Of a stretch of DNA of 64,000 nt, positions 10,280 through 21,667 are shown piece by piece. Under the pieces are notes generated by a model. It had not been told where the DNA came from. It searched no databases and saw nothing but the letters and a program-made list of their open reading frames with translations. A program made the position numbers and the translations under genes. The stretch comes from Emiliania huxleyi CCMP1516 (taxonomy: Eukaryota; Haptophyta; Isochrysidales; Noelaerhabdaceae): NCBI RefSeq assembly GCF_000372725.1, contig NW_005201392.1, forward strand, positions 54,667-118,666, read 5' to 3'. Position 1 is the stretch's first letter. Every line of letters begins with the position of its first letter.

Positions 10280-10491
10280 ATGGGCGGCGGCCCTCAGATC
10301 CCGTACCCCAAGTGGGTGTGGACGCCCGTCGGCGGCTGGTACAACAACTACCCGAAAAACTACCAGCGCAACGGGTTGATCATGGCCGCCGGCTGGTTCG
10401 CCGCGGTGACCGCCATCTTCCAGCTCTCTATTCGTTGCGAGCGGCGCGCGGTCGCTCCGCACAGGCCCATCCCCTCGCAGCGCTGGTGCAA
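10280..10491 (+). CDS. Small single-helix protein with PYPKxVWxPxGGWY motif; cut by gap
   Basis: ATG at 10280 opens MGGGPQIPYPKWVWTPVGGW, followed by NNYPKNYQRNG and a hydrophobic helix (MAAGWFAAVTAIFQLSI). Coding signal stops near 10435 and the rest is lost at the N run. The start motif and single helix resemble small mitochondrial inner-membrane proteins, possibly a complex I accessory subunit; that link is from memory of similar algal and fungal proteins and is not firm. A C/T-rich run upstream (10088-10230) could be an intron or 5' UTR. Confidence 0.5.
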
Positions 10492-10591
10492 NNNNNNNNN
10501 NNNNNNNNNNNNNNNNNNNNNNNNNNNNNNNNNNNNNNNNNNNNNNNNNNNNNNNNNNNNNNNNNNNNNNNNNNNNNNNNNNNNNNNNNNN
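10492..10591. other. Assembly gap (100 N)
   Basis: Exactly 100 N, the usual size for a gap of unknown length. The sequence just right of it (10592-10702) is dominated by long G and C homopolymers and may be low quality. The 3' part of the small gene at 10280 is probably lost here. Confidence 0.95.
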
Positions 10592-10876
10592 GGGGGCCCC
10601 CCCCGGTTGGAAGGGGGGGGGGTGGGACCCCCCTTTTGGAGGGCTTTTTTGGAAGTTTGAGAAGACCCCCCCCCCCCCCTTCCCCCCTTCCCCCCCCCCT
10701 GAGGGGCCTCGAAGCATTTGGCAGTCGACCGGCACGGGCGCCGGTACAGTCCGGGCGATCCCAGTCCCGCGTCTTCCGCCTCTCCTCCGCGCTCTCCCGC
10801 GTGTCTTGTGTGGTCGTGACAACGTGAGCGGATCTCGGGCGCGCTCGCGGGGGGGTTGGTAGGTAAGGTAAGGTAA

Positions 10877-10967
10877 ACTTCTCCACACACACGAGGTGGT
10901 GGGGCAAGGGGGGGCAACCCTCGCGTCTCCACGTCTGACGACAGGAGCCCCACGGCATTCAAACGCG
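10877..10967 (+). repeat. Dispersed ~95-bp repeat, copy 1 (copy 2 at 12193-12289)
   Basis: The stretch containing CCACACACACGAG, GGTGGGGCA and the core CGACAGGAG...CGGCATTCAA is repeated at 12193-12289, the latter inside an intron of the methyltransferase gene. Both are in the same orientation with about 80 percent agreement by eye. Confidence 0.65.
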
Positions 10968-11271
10968 GGGGGGTTCGCGTGGGAAGACCGCAAGGGGGGG
11001 CCAATTTTTCGTCAACGCTGCAAAACCGAAGAACTAAGTATTCTCAACGAACTAAGTATTGTCAACGTCATAGCGGCCGCCGCGCGCGTGCGTATTGCGG
11101 TGGCGCCACGCTTGGCGCTTTGGCCGCTGCCCGCTCTAGCTGCGAGCGAACCCGAACGTACGCGGTGTGGGGAGGGCGGCCGCGAGGGTGTGGGCGGCTG
11201 GTTGACGCTCCGAGAGGCCTGTGCTGTCGAGAGGGTAGACGCGGGGGCAAGAGAGTGTGCTCTCCGGGCGC

Positions 11272-11480
11272 CTAGACGACCCCCGACCAAGTCGAGACGG
11301 TGAAGACGTCCTTGTCGCCGACAGAGTGCTTCGTGGTGGTGATGTCCTGCGGCGCACGCGCAGCGGTGTGGCTGAAGGGCGGGGCTGGCGCGAGAGGGCG
11401 AGCCCCGGGCCCGAGGAGTGCGGAGAGGGAGAGGGAGGGTGTGGAGAGGTGTGGAGAGGTGTGGAGAGGTGGTGGTGTGG

Positions 11481-11514
<34 letters not shown>

Positions 11515-12335
11515 CGTGGGCGGTGCCTGATGGAGGTGTAGGTGTGGAGAGGGAGAGGTGTGGAGAGGGAGAGGTGTGGAGAGGGGTGTGGAGGTGTGTG
11601 TGTGTGGCGTGGGGCGGTGCCTGGTCCGAGACAATCTTCTTGAGATAGTCCATGAACTCAGTGCCCGCCTGCTCTCGGCAAGGTGAGCACGAGCGAGCAC
11701 GCGCAAGTATGAGCGAGTACGGGCGAGTACGAGCGAGCACCGCAAGCGGACGCGGCTTCATCTCGGCTATCTCTCGGTTATCTCTCGGCCGGGCCTCTCG
11801 GCTCTCGGCCTAGCTGACAGCGAGGCGTCCTCTCCACGAGAGGTGTAGGGGATGCGAGGGGGGCGCCGAGGCGGGTGATGCGCCAACTGCAGGACGTTGT
11901 GGTTTGCCTTTGGACACCGACCAGTGATGTGTGTTCTCGGCTCTATCGGCACGCCTGCGGCGCCTCGTCCCGGCCGTCCTGCGTGCCGGGGTACAGGTTC
12001 CAGTCGCACAACACGGCCGTGTCACTGTTGATCATGCCTGGGGGGGGGGGGGGGTTCGGAGCTTAGAGACGGTTCGTGGAGAGGGCGCCGGGCGGCTCGC
12101 TGCTGCTCGTGCCGTTGGACTCGAGCAGCCGCAGGTCGGGCAAGAAGTCCTGCGGCAAAAGGGCAAGAGGTCGGGCCAGGCCAGGTCCGGGGTACACTTC
12201 CACACACACACACGAGCTGGTGGGGCAGGGGCCAGGCTAGTCCCTCGCGACTCCACGTCTAGACGACAGGAGCTGGCACGGCATTCAACGTGCAAGGCCC
12301 AGTGCGCGTGGGTGAGCGGTGTGCGTGCGCGCGTT

Positions 12336-12367
<32 letters not shown>

Positions 12368-13546
12368 AGTGAGTGAGTGAGTGAGTGAGTGAGTGAGTGA
12401 GTGAGTGAGTGAGTGAGTGAGTGAGTGAGTGAGTGAGGGAGTGAGTGAGTGAGTGAGTGTGTGTGTGTGTGTGTGCGCGCTTCTCCTCCCGCTGTGGGAA
12501 GGACAAGGCTCGGACAAGGCTCCCCCCCGTATCTCCCCCGTATCTCCCCCGCATCTCCTCGTATCTCCCCGCATCTCCCCGTACCTCCCCCGCATCTCCG
12601 CATCGCAAGGCAGGAGCCTCCGCCATCTCGACTGGGTCTCGACTGGGTCTCTGCTGGGTCTCTGCTGGGTCTCTTGCTGGGTCTCGGCAAGCTCCCTGCT
12701 ATCTCCCTGCTATCTCCCTGCTATCTCCCGGCGATCTCCCTGCGATCTCCCTGCGATCTCCCTGCGATCTCCCTGCTATCTCCCTGCGATCTCCCGGCGA
12801 TCTCCCGGCGATCTCCCGGCGATCTCCCGGGCCAGACCTTGATGGAGTGGTCGAGCAGCACTGCGTCGAGAGGCCGAGCGCCGTGCTTAGCCTGGATCGA
12901 CGGGAGCCGATCGGCCACTGACCCGATCCGCACCTGCTCACGGGGGGGGACAGGCGTGGAGAGACGCCGTTCACAGCCGCTGCGCCGCCGCTCCGCTCCC
13001 CACCTCCACGCGGTCCCGCAGCCCCGCGTGCTCGACCACGGTCGACGCAATCGCGGCAAACAGCGGCTCGATCTCGACCGAGACGAGCTTGGCGCCGGGC
13101 GGGAGGAGGCGGCCCATCCGGACGGCGGTGTAGCCGCAGTACGTGCCCAGCTCCATCACGTACGCCTCCGGCCCGCGCTTCGCATGCACCTCCTCGACGG
13201 CGCGGTCGATGGCCTGGCTGCGCAGCTTCCACTCGGCCGTGCCAGCGCCGTTGAAGTACGTGTCCCAGAAGACGTCCATCGCGTCGAGCACCGAGGCCGG
13301 ATCGCCCTCCGTCGACGAGCTGATCACGTGCCGCAGCAGCGAGCGCTCGCGCAGCTCGTTGAAGTCCGAGGTCGCAGAGGGCGGCCGCGCAGCGTCGTTT
13401 GAGTCCCAGCGCACGGGCGGCGCAGGGCGCGAGATCGCCGAGGCGCGCGCCGCCGACAGCGGGCTGAAGGCGCCCGCGCCCGCGTGGAAGCTCCGGCTCC
13501 GCAGCGCGCGCGTCGTCGCGCCCGAAAAGGGCTTGAGGGAGATCAT
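11272..13546 (-). CDS. Catechol O-methyltransferase-like enzyme
   Basis: Six exons: 13546-13004, 12933-12838, 12149-12113, 12037-11964, 11668 to about 11621, and a last exon ending at 11272. The N-terminus is Arg/Ser/Ala-rich, like a mitochondrial or plastid transit peptide. Conserved parts are ELGTYCGYTAVRMGRLL (SAM-binding loop), VSVEIEP, DAVLLDHSIKDFLPDLRLLE (metal-binding Asp) and TAVLCDWNLYPG, rebuilt over the introns. The family transfers a methyl group from SAM to a catechol hydroxyl using Mg2+. Length (~270 residues) fits COMT plus a leader. Introns 12112-12038 and 11963-11669 need GC donors. The 12837-12150 intron holds microsatellites, 11-bp minisatellites and a dispersed repeat. 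Confident in the family; the true substrate is unknown. Confidence 0.8.
12193..12289 (+). repeat. Dispersed ~95-bp repeat, copy 2
   Basis: Second copy of the repeat at 10877-10967, lying within the long intron of the methyltransferase gene. It contains the CCACACACAC start and the CGACAGGAGC...CGGCATTCAA core. Confidence 0.65.
12334..12475. repeat. (GT)n and (GAGT)n microsatellite
   Basis: (GT)n runs to 12360, followed by about 90 bp of nearly pure (GAGT)n with one interruption, then (GT)n again. It lies inside the long intron of the minus-strand methyltransferase gene. Confidence 0.95.
12700..12835. repeat. 11-bp intronic minisatellite (TCTCCCTGCGA type)
   Basis: About twelve units of an 11-bp repeat, variants of GATCTCCCTGC and GATCTCCCGGC, occupy the 5' part of the methyltransferase intron that starts at 12837 on the minus strand. 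Confidence 0.9.
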
Positions 13547-13619
13547 CTAGGAGGAGGAGCGGTGGCGGCGCCCGATGAGGTCAAAAAAATGCACTAACAT
13601 CGAAGGCTAAGCTCAAAAA

Positions 13620-16600
13620 ATGCACTTTTCGGTCTTCAAAAGAAATCCGGTGGCACCCCGTGTTGAGCCGAGCGACACAATAACAGCGGGCGCGTCTCAC
13701 CACTCACCGCATCTCATGATCTGCATCCTCGCGACCGCCGTTAACAGCACGGCAGCTTCCCGCGTCGGTCCCTCTCAACCTCCTGTTTTCTGCGTGCACG
13801 CCGGATTGGGCGGGCGGCGGGCGGTCGTCGGATCGGCGGACGCTTCTCGAGTCCCAACCCGCGAGTCTGTCACTGAGCCGCCGGATGCGGCGACCATATC
13901 TCGCGAGACCCTTGAGGCGACGGTCAGAGATGGCTCGGACGCGGTCAAGCACATCGACCTCGAACGGCACTCGGCAGAGGCGCTCTCCGCGCCGCCCGAC
14001 TTGACGGGGCGTGTGGGCACGACCAGTCCGTGGGGCGTCCAGCATGAGTACAACCGCGGCTGTGTAAGCACTTCTGCGCCGACGCTGCTGCTTCTCCTAC
14101 TCGCTGCCTGCGGTAGTGGGTTGCTGCTGCGCCTCCTCACAGCTGACGGCGGGCTCAAGTGGGCGCGGCGCTTCGGCGCAATCGGGCTGTTGGGCACGTG
14201 CGGCGCCTGCTGGCTGCTGCTGGGGCAGCGAGCGCCGCGCTCCGGTGCAGCCTCGGGTCAGCGAGCCAGCAAGGCGGTCCGTCCTCGGCTGAGCAGGAGT
14301 CGCGGCGCGGTGGCCTTGCTCCTGCTGCTCTCTTTCCTCCCGGTGGTTCGGGCTTCCTCCCCGCCCTCATCTCCGCCTCCTGCGCCGCCCTCCCCGCCGC
14401 CATTGGCGCCGTCGCCGCCACGGTCACCGCCGCAGCTGCCGCCACCGCCGCTGCCCCCGCTCGTCCCCGGCGAGGCCGTCGCCCACACGCCTCAAGGCAT
14501 CCGGGACGAGATCAACAAGGCCATGGACCAGGGCCGCAACGCGAGCGTCTTCATCCCGCCGGGCGCCCGCCTTGCCTTTAGCAGCAACGTCGAGTGCAGC
14601 GGCGACCTGCACTTGAACATGCACCTCTCGGTCCGGAGCAGCGGGGAGGGCGCAACGCTCGACGGCAAGAAGAGCTCCAACATGTTCTACATCTCGGGCG
14701 GCTGCAGCCTCTACCTGGAGGCACTGCACTTTGTGGACGGGCGTAGTGATGATAATGGCGGTGCGGTGCGCGCTGATGGCGCTGGCGACATTGCGATGAA
14801 GGACGTGTCCTTCACGGGCTGCGAGGCCAGCGGGGTGCGCCGCCCCTCTCTCCCACGCACCGCTCGGACCCACAAGCCCCCGCCACTCTTAGTCGCATGT
14901 CTCCCCCATGCCTTGTGGCTAGCCTGAGCAGCCCCACGCCCGCTGACGCCCCGCTTGCACTGTCGCCCTCGCGCAGTCCGGAGGAGGTATGAGCGTGCAC
15001 AGCAGCGGCGACGTCTCGCTGGAGGGCGCCAGCTTTAGCGAGTGCACGGCTGCCCGGGTGCGTCTCCCACGCCCGCACACGCTCGCCTCCCCCGCACACG
15101 CACACTCGCACGCCATCGCCGCGCCGGAAGCGGGAGACGAAGGCAGAGGGACATGGGGTGGCAAAGGGCGGTACGCATTCCCCAAAGGGCCACTGAGGGC
15201 CTACCCGCCCTCTCGCCCTCTGACGCCCTCGCCGCTTATGACTGCACGCCCCAACTCGCGCAGTACGGAGGAGGTATGGTCGTGGACAACAGCGGCCACG
15301 TCTCGCTGGAGGGCGCCAGCTTCAGCGAGTGCACTGCTCGCAATGTGCGTCTCCCACCGCACACGCTTGCCTCCCCTTTACACGCACGCTCGTACGCCAT
15401 CGCCGCACCGGAAGCGGGACATTTGCCCGCCCCAACTCGCGCAGCCCGGAGGAGGTATGAACGTGTACAAAAGCGGCGACGTCTTGCTGGAGGGCGCCAG
15501 CTTCAGCGAGTGCACGGCTGCCCAGGTGCGTCTCCTACGCCCGCACACGCTTGCCCCCCCCCCCCCCCCGCACACGCACACTCGCACGCCATCGCCGCGC
15601 CGGAAGCGGGAGAAGAAGGCAGAGGGACTGGGGTGGCACGCTTTCCCCAAAGGGCTACTCTGGGCCAGCCCGCCCTCTCTCAAACGCTGACGGCCTCGCC
15701 GCTTATCCTTGCCCGCCCCAACTCGCGCAGTCCGGAGGAGGTATGAACGTGCAGAACAGCGGCGACGTCTCGCTGGAGCGCGCCAGCTTTGTCGGTTGCA
15801 CGAGTGAGACAAAAGCGGTGCCGCGCGCCCCCTCCACAAGAGGGTGCACAAACTGAAACGGGAGACCAGACTGTGTTCTTTTGTAGGCTCTTTATCTCAA
15901 TGGCGTCGAGCGTCTCGCTCTCACCAACTCGCACTTTGTCGACAATATCGCGAGCCAAACCCCCGCGGCACTCTTCTTCGCCTCCGGCATCGCTGCCACC
16001 GACTCGATCCTCCGCAACACGACCTTCTTCCGCAACTCTGCGCCAGGAAACATCACAATCCTCGCCGCCTCGCCTCTAACGTGGGACTGCCCGCTCGGCT
16101 CTTGGATGCCGAACGTCGGCCAGCTCGTCGGCGACTTGTCCGGCTGCAACAGGCTCTGCGCGGAGGGTCACTACGGGAACGCGTCGGACCACTTTACCTC
16201 CGACTGCAGCGGCCCCTGCTGGCTTGGGCATTTCTGCCCAGAGGGATCCGTCCTCCCACAGAAGTGCCCCGCCGGGACCCACATGCCCAACAAGCGGGCG
16301 GCGAACGTTTCGGACTGCTTCCTCTGCGCCCCCGGCCAATACCAGCCAGAGAGCGGCCAGGAGGAGTGCTTGCCTTGCGCTGCGGGTTCCTTCTCCCGCG
16401 ACGTGGGCAGCGCCGTCTGCGAAGCCTGCCCGAGGGGCGGCTTCTGCGAGGACGCGGGCGCCACCACTCGCCTTGTCTGGCAGCCTTGTCCCGCGGGAAG
16501 CTTCAACCCAAACAGAGGCTCCAGCTCGAACGCCTCGTGTGAGTTATGCCCCATCGGCACGTCGAGCGCGGCACCAGGGGCGGAGGGCAGCGACACGTGC

Positions 16601-19600
16601 TCGCCCTGTGAGCCCGGCTATTTCGCCGCCACGCCTGGCCTCGCCAAGTGCGAACGCTGCTCTGCTGGGACCTACCAGAACGACACGGGCGCGACGGGCT
16701 GCCTCGCGTGCAAACAGGGCAGCTACTGCGCCGAGGGCGCGGCGGCGCCGCTGCCGTGCGAGAAGGGCAGCTACTCGCGCGCAACCAACCTCGCCGCCGC
16801 GGCCGAGTGCACGGCCTGTCCCGCCGGCAGCGCTTGCTCCACGGGCAGCGTCGAGCCGACGCCATGCTCGTCTGGCACTTTCGCCGCAGAAGAGGGGCAG
16901 GCCAGGTGCGAGGCTTGCCCTCCCGGCACCTCGTCGGATCGAGGCAGCGACTCGTGCGACGCATGTGAGGCTGGTCGTTACGCCGCCAACGCCGACCAGG
17001 GCCTTTGCAATCGGTGTCCTCATCCCCTCAGCTCGGCCAGCGGCAGCACCACCTGCTCGTTTTGCATCGCCGACTACTACTTGCGGAACACCGCGGCCAA
17101 CCCGGACGATATCTACAAATCCCCAGCCGAGTACTGCAAGGCTTGCCCGCCGAACGCTGCCTGCCCGGACAACACTACCCTTTCGTCCCTCGTCCTCCCG
17201 CCTGGCTTCTGGCGCGCCAGCCCCTCCTCCGCCGTGCTGACAGAGTGCCGCCTCTTTGGCGGCGATGCCAAGGCCGGCAAGACGCGATGCGCCGGCAGCG
17301 AGCCGAGAGGTGGCGCCTCTCGCCGCCGGAGGATGGAGGAGGCGGGCTCGGACGCGTACTGCGCTCCCGGCTTCACCGGCCCCGAGTGCGAGCTCTGCGC
17401 CGCGGAGAACCACTACCTCGCCGACGGCGTCGAGTGCAAGGAGTGCGCTCCGCGCGGCGCGTCGGCGGCACTCATCGCCGGCATCGTCTTCGTCCTCTGC
17501 GCCGCGTGCGGCCTCGCGGCGTGGGCCTACAGCGAGACGGGCTGGCGGAAGAAGGCCTGCATCGGCCCTATCCTCCGCTTCGCGGACCGTGCCGTCTACT
17601 GGTACGTTGGCGTCGGGCTGACGGCAAAGCTGAAGATCCTCTTCGGCTTCTATCAGATCTGCACTGTCTTGTCCTCCACCTACTCCGCGCGGCTGCCGGA
17701 GGAGTACACTGGCTGGACCGACCGGCTGGCCAACGCGATGTCCATCGACTGGTCAGGCGTCTTCCTGCCGGAGCAGTGCCTCGGCTACGGCCTGCGACTC
17801 CTCGCCATTGCTCTCTCACCCGTCGCCCTCATCGCACTGCTCATGGGAACGGGAATAGCGCTGCGGCTCCGCCGCTGGCGTGCCGCGCCGCCACCGCGCC
17901 CAACGGAATCATCGGGATCGGGACCGGGAGCCGACACCGGACTCGTGGAGGCATCGATGTTTGAGGCATCGACGACGTCGGTGATGTCGGCGGTGTCGGC
18001 GATCGCTGAAGCGATAAACACAGACGAGTCAACGGTATCTGCATCGCACGCGAGGCCGTGGTACGCGGAGGCGGCCCTCGGCCTGCTCGACCTCACGCCG
18101 GCCGGCTTGGTGCTCATCTTCTGCTTCGTGCCCTCAATCAGCGCCTCCATCTTCCGCTCGTGGTCGTGCCAGGCGCCTCCAGCCGATGACTGCCGTTGCT
18201 CACGCCACCCCTCAGACCCCACCCCTCAGGCAACGTGCTGCTAATAGGCCTACACCATCTCTCCGCCGAACGAGCCCCTGGAGCAGGTCTCCTACATGCG
18301 GCAGGACGCGAGCGTCGAGTGCGGCACCGAGGATCACGAGTCCATCACCGACCTCGCCATCGGCTTCATCGTCGTCTGGCCCGTCGGTTCGCTTGTCCTC
18401 TTCACGTCGCTCCTCGCCGCTTGCTACAAGCCGCTGCAGGCCAAGACGCCGAATGCAATGACGCGGGCCACCGCCTTCCTCCACCGGGAGTACGAGAAGA
18501 CCTGGTACTGGTGGGAGGCGGTCGAGCTGGCGCGCAAGCTCGTGCTCACGGGCTTCGTGCTGCTGATACCGGAGGAGCGCGCGTTTCTTCGCCTCGTGGT
18601 GGCGACCCTAGTCTGCTCATGCTACGCCGTCGCGCTCGCCGTCGTGCGGCCGTACAAGCGGGTCGGCGATGACGTGCTAGCCGTCGCCACAAGCCTCGTG
18701 CTCCTCCTTCTCTTCCTTGGCGCCAACTGGACTACCATTTTCCTCGGCATTGAGGAGCGGTACCCCGGTACAGAGGAGGCCGCCGCCATCCTCGGGTTCG
18801 GCAAGCTGAACGGCGTCGTCAACTCGATGCTCGTCCTCGTCGGCGTGACGCTCCTCTTCTTCCTCATCGGCGCCGTCGTCGCCGCCCGCCGCGTCGCCAT
18901 GATCCCCACGATCCGGCTCGCATCGACCAAGCAGCCCCCCGAGATGAGCATTGTGCTCGGCCTCACGTGGCACCTCTTCAACAGCCACATCTGGTGAGTC
19001 ATGGCGCGAGAACAGGGAACAGAAAACGGCCCGCGTCACCGCCGCCCCTTACCCAAACGAATAGGTCGACCGGTCAAGACGCCGTAAAGGTCATCAAGGG
19101 TGAGCTCAAGCAGCTGCTGCCTGATATCAAGATCTTTCTCGACGCGCGCAGATGCTCATCCGCGCTAGCTACACACACAGAACACCTCTGACACACCGCG
19201 GTGTGCGCACAGGTGGATGATCTAAAGGATATTGGGGCGCTCGAGGAGTACATCCAACGGTCGCAAGTCGTCCTCTCCTTCCTCTCGCAGGGCTACTTCC
19301 GCTCCAAGGCGCGCCTCTTCCTCCCACAGCATCTTCACTCTGGCCTTACCGACTTCCTCCTGTCCCGCGCCACAGAACTGCCTCCGAGAGGTCCGCTCGT
19401 CGCTCGAGAAGGACAAGCCGCTCGTCCTCGTCCAAGAAGCGGACCCTGAAAAGGGAGGCGGGACGCTGCAGGCGCTGCGCGACGAGTGCCCCGAGGACCT
19501 GCAGCCCGACATCTTTGACAAGGACTGGCCGCTCACGATCTGGTACCGCATCGATGAGTTCCGGCTCATCTCGCTCAAGATCATCGCCGAGGCTCCGCGC

Positions 19601-20536
19601 GGGCCACGGTCAGCCACTCCGCAATCCTCTCTGTCTCCCGACCGCCCCCACTTGTACCACAGGCGGTGCTCCTCTGCTCGCCCGCCTATCAGAACCAGAC
19701 CTCCCTCCCGCTCTGCGTGTCGGGCGAGCTCGAGAGCGAGTCGCTCGTCTTTTCCAAACCGTGCACTCTCTGGGCCTCGCCAGCCAACCCAGGCGCCGCA
19801 GAGCTGGCCTGCGAGCTCGCCAGCGCCTTTCCCGGCCTCACCGTCTCTACCGTTGTGGACGTTGGCTCTTCTGCATCAGCGCGCCCATCCATGGCACTTC
19901 GCGGGTTGGCACGCCGAACGCGCCGCGCCGACAGGGCTACCCACATGCTGTTGTACCTCAATCAGAATACCTGGCTGGAGGAGGACGGCGAGCGGCTGGC
20001 CGAGCACGTCAAGCAGGCGCGGGAAGACAAGCTGAAGATCGTCATGGCGCACGAGAACGACCCGGGCCTCGGCGGCTGCCAGTTCTCGAGAATGTTTGAA
20101 GTCACGCCGCAGGAGCGGGCTCGCGGAGTAGAGAGCGCATGCTCTCCACCGCCCAATCTCAGCTCCCCGCCCCCCAACCCTCCGACGCCGCAGGAGCTCA
20201 TCGCCGGCGGACTCTACAAGGACCTGGCAAAGTCGTGCTTCCCGGGGCGCCACCGGAAGGCGCCCTGTCCAGCTCGCTTTGCGCGCATCGAGCTTTCGTG
20301 ACGAGGGGCGTCCCTGTCCGCAGGTGTCGCTCGTGCTTCTGGCAAAGAGCCTAGGCGCGACCCCCGCTCGGTCGCGGGCGGAACTCCTTTCAGGCAGCAT
20401 CGCCGAGCGCGGCAGCCTCGCGGGGCGTAGCTTAGGCGGCCTCAGCCGGGTGTTCGCCAAGATGAGCAGCCGCAGCTCTGCGGAGGCGCGAGACGTCTCT
20501 GGAGGCGAGGCGTCGTCGGTGCAGCGGCAGGTCTGA
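13620..20536 (+). CDS. Large receptor-like protein: beta-helix, Cys-rich repeats, membrane spans, TIR domain
   Basis: The frame is open from 13620 (start uncertain; membrane helices at 14090-14350, then a Pro-rich stretch). A right-handed beta-helix part follows (14500-16080), including four short exons of 27 codons. Then comes a long exon, about 15887-18172, with many C-x2-C repeats of the GCC2/GCC3 or ephrin-receptor-like type (PCPAGSF, CPPGTSSD), and the first membrane helices from 17460. Exon 18248 to about 18992 adds more helices, roughly eight in all. The C-terminal TIR domain reads NSHIWSTGQDAVKVIK, then IFLD|VDDLKDIGALEEYI, SQVVLSFLSQGYFRSK|NCLREV. TIR domains signal or cleave NAD+. 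Introns 18173-18247, 19144-19212 and 19309-19375 have GC donors. About 1,900 residues. Ends RDVSGGEASSVQRQV. The architecture suggests a surface sensor; the ligand is unknown. Confidence 0.75.
14977..15811 (+). repeat. Four tandem exon-plus-intron units, each exon one beta-helix coil
   Basis: Exons 14977-15057, 15264-15344, 15445-15525 and 15731-15811 are 81 nt each and encode near-identical 27-residue coils (GGGMxVxxSGDVSLEGASF). The introns between them are also related (GTGCGTCTCC donors, CGCAG acceptors, shared AGCGGGAGA blocks). Spacing varies from 181 to 287 bp. Whole exon-intron units were duplicated in tandem. Confidence 0.85.
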
Positions 20537-21299
20537 TCGGCTGCGAGGCAAACGTGCCCAGCATCGTGAGAGGGAGCGTTGTAAAATTCACTTGCGCTCG
20601 CTGGTGTTGCGCGCGGAAATAAAGGGCGTCGCTAGTGTTGCGGCTTGCGCTTGCGCGTCGGCAGGTCTTTTCTGATTCTGTATTTTCACTGGAGCTTTTT
20701 TTACTTCAGTAGGACCATAGGAGGGTATAGATGCGATTCGGCTCTAAATTGGAAACAGGTACGGCTCTACTGAGTACCGTCTCTGGGCGGGTGACTGGGA
20801 GGCGAGGGGCGGCCGGGGCAATGCTGAAATGAATGCAGACTACATGCAATCGCACGGATGTGGACGATGCACGAGAGTCACGGGCGGCGGGCACTGTCCA
20901 CTAATGCACATCAACCCGCGCTCTCACGCAGAGACACACGCAGACCAGAGCACGCCGCAAGGCAACGACGGCACCAAGGCGTTAAGGTTCGTAGGACACG
21001 CTCGCGTGGTGTGGCGTCGCCTGCACTGGGAGGAAGCGCCACGGGGAGGAAGCGTGGCGTGTCGATCGAGGTCGAAAAGAATTTTACCAGGTCGACCATG
21101 TTAATTCGCGCGACCGGCAAGGTGCGGGCGACGGCTTTCTCAGAAGCCGTCGCCCCCACCAGGAGCAGTCACGCCACCAAAAGAATTTTACAACACAACT
21201 CCCTCGCACGACACTGGGCACGCACGGGACTGGCGCGCACTGGCACTAACACAGAAGAAAAACGGGGAAAATCCACGCACTCTCTCTCGCTCGCGTTAC
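20537..21299. other. Intergenic region
   Basis: Between the TIR-domain gene and the JmjC tail duplicate. It contains the AATAAA above and two AAGAATTTTAC words (21073, 21181). No supported gene. Confidence 0.5.
20618..20623 (+). terminator. AATAAA polyadenylation-like signal
   Basis: AATAAA lies 82 bp after the stop codon of the TIR-domain gene in an otherwise GC-rich stretch. A match to the metazoan/plant signal; use in this organism is not established. Confidence 0.3.
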
Positions 21300-21304
21300 A
21301 AAAA

Positions 21305-21430
21305 CACTCAGCGAGCGCAGCGCTGCAGATACGGCCGCGCCCAGTACGCGTTGTGAGCCTGGGGCAGTCTCGCCGGGAGCAGCTCTGCCTGCCACCAGTT
21401 GAGGTGTTGAGCGCGACGCGTCGTAGCCCC
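21305..21430 (-). pseudogene. Degenerate duplicate of the JmjC gene's last exon
   Basis: Sequence at 21305-21425 matches 21824-21940, the part of the JmjC gene encoding LNWWQGPELLGETYNAYWARPY. Shared words include CGGCCGCGCCCAGTACGCGTTGT. In this copy the frame is interrupted and parts are missing, so it is a partial pseudogene copy located just beyond the 3' end of the intact gene. Confidence 0.7.
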
Positions 21431-21667
21431 ACCCCGCACAAACGACAAAGCACTCAAAAAACAAAAGGCGACCACTCCCCCCACCGTGGGGTTGTCAAAC
21501 GTTAACTTTGGGCCTAACAGTTGCACTATTGTTGGCTGAACTCCTCAACGTTGTTCAAGTGTTCTCCCCAGCCCAAGCTGTTACGGTTTTGTTACTGTTC
21601 ACGGCCTCATTCGAGACACCCGCGCAAGCCGCCTTCTCGATGAGTTCCGGGCTCCGCCTCTCGCGCG

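Noticed and set aside
10592..10702. Long G and C homopolymers as a quadruplex or functional element
   Set aside because: They abut an assembly gap and look like low-quality sequence.
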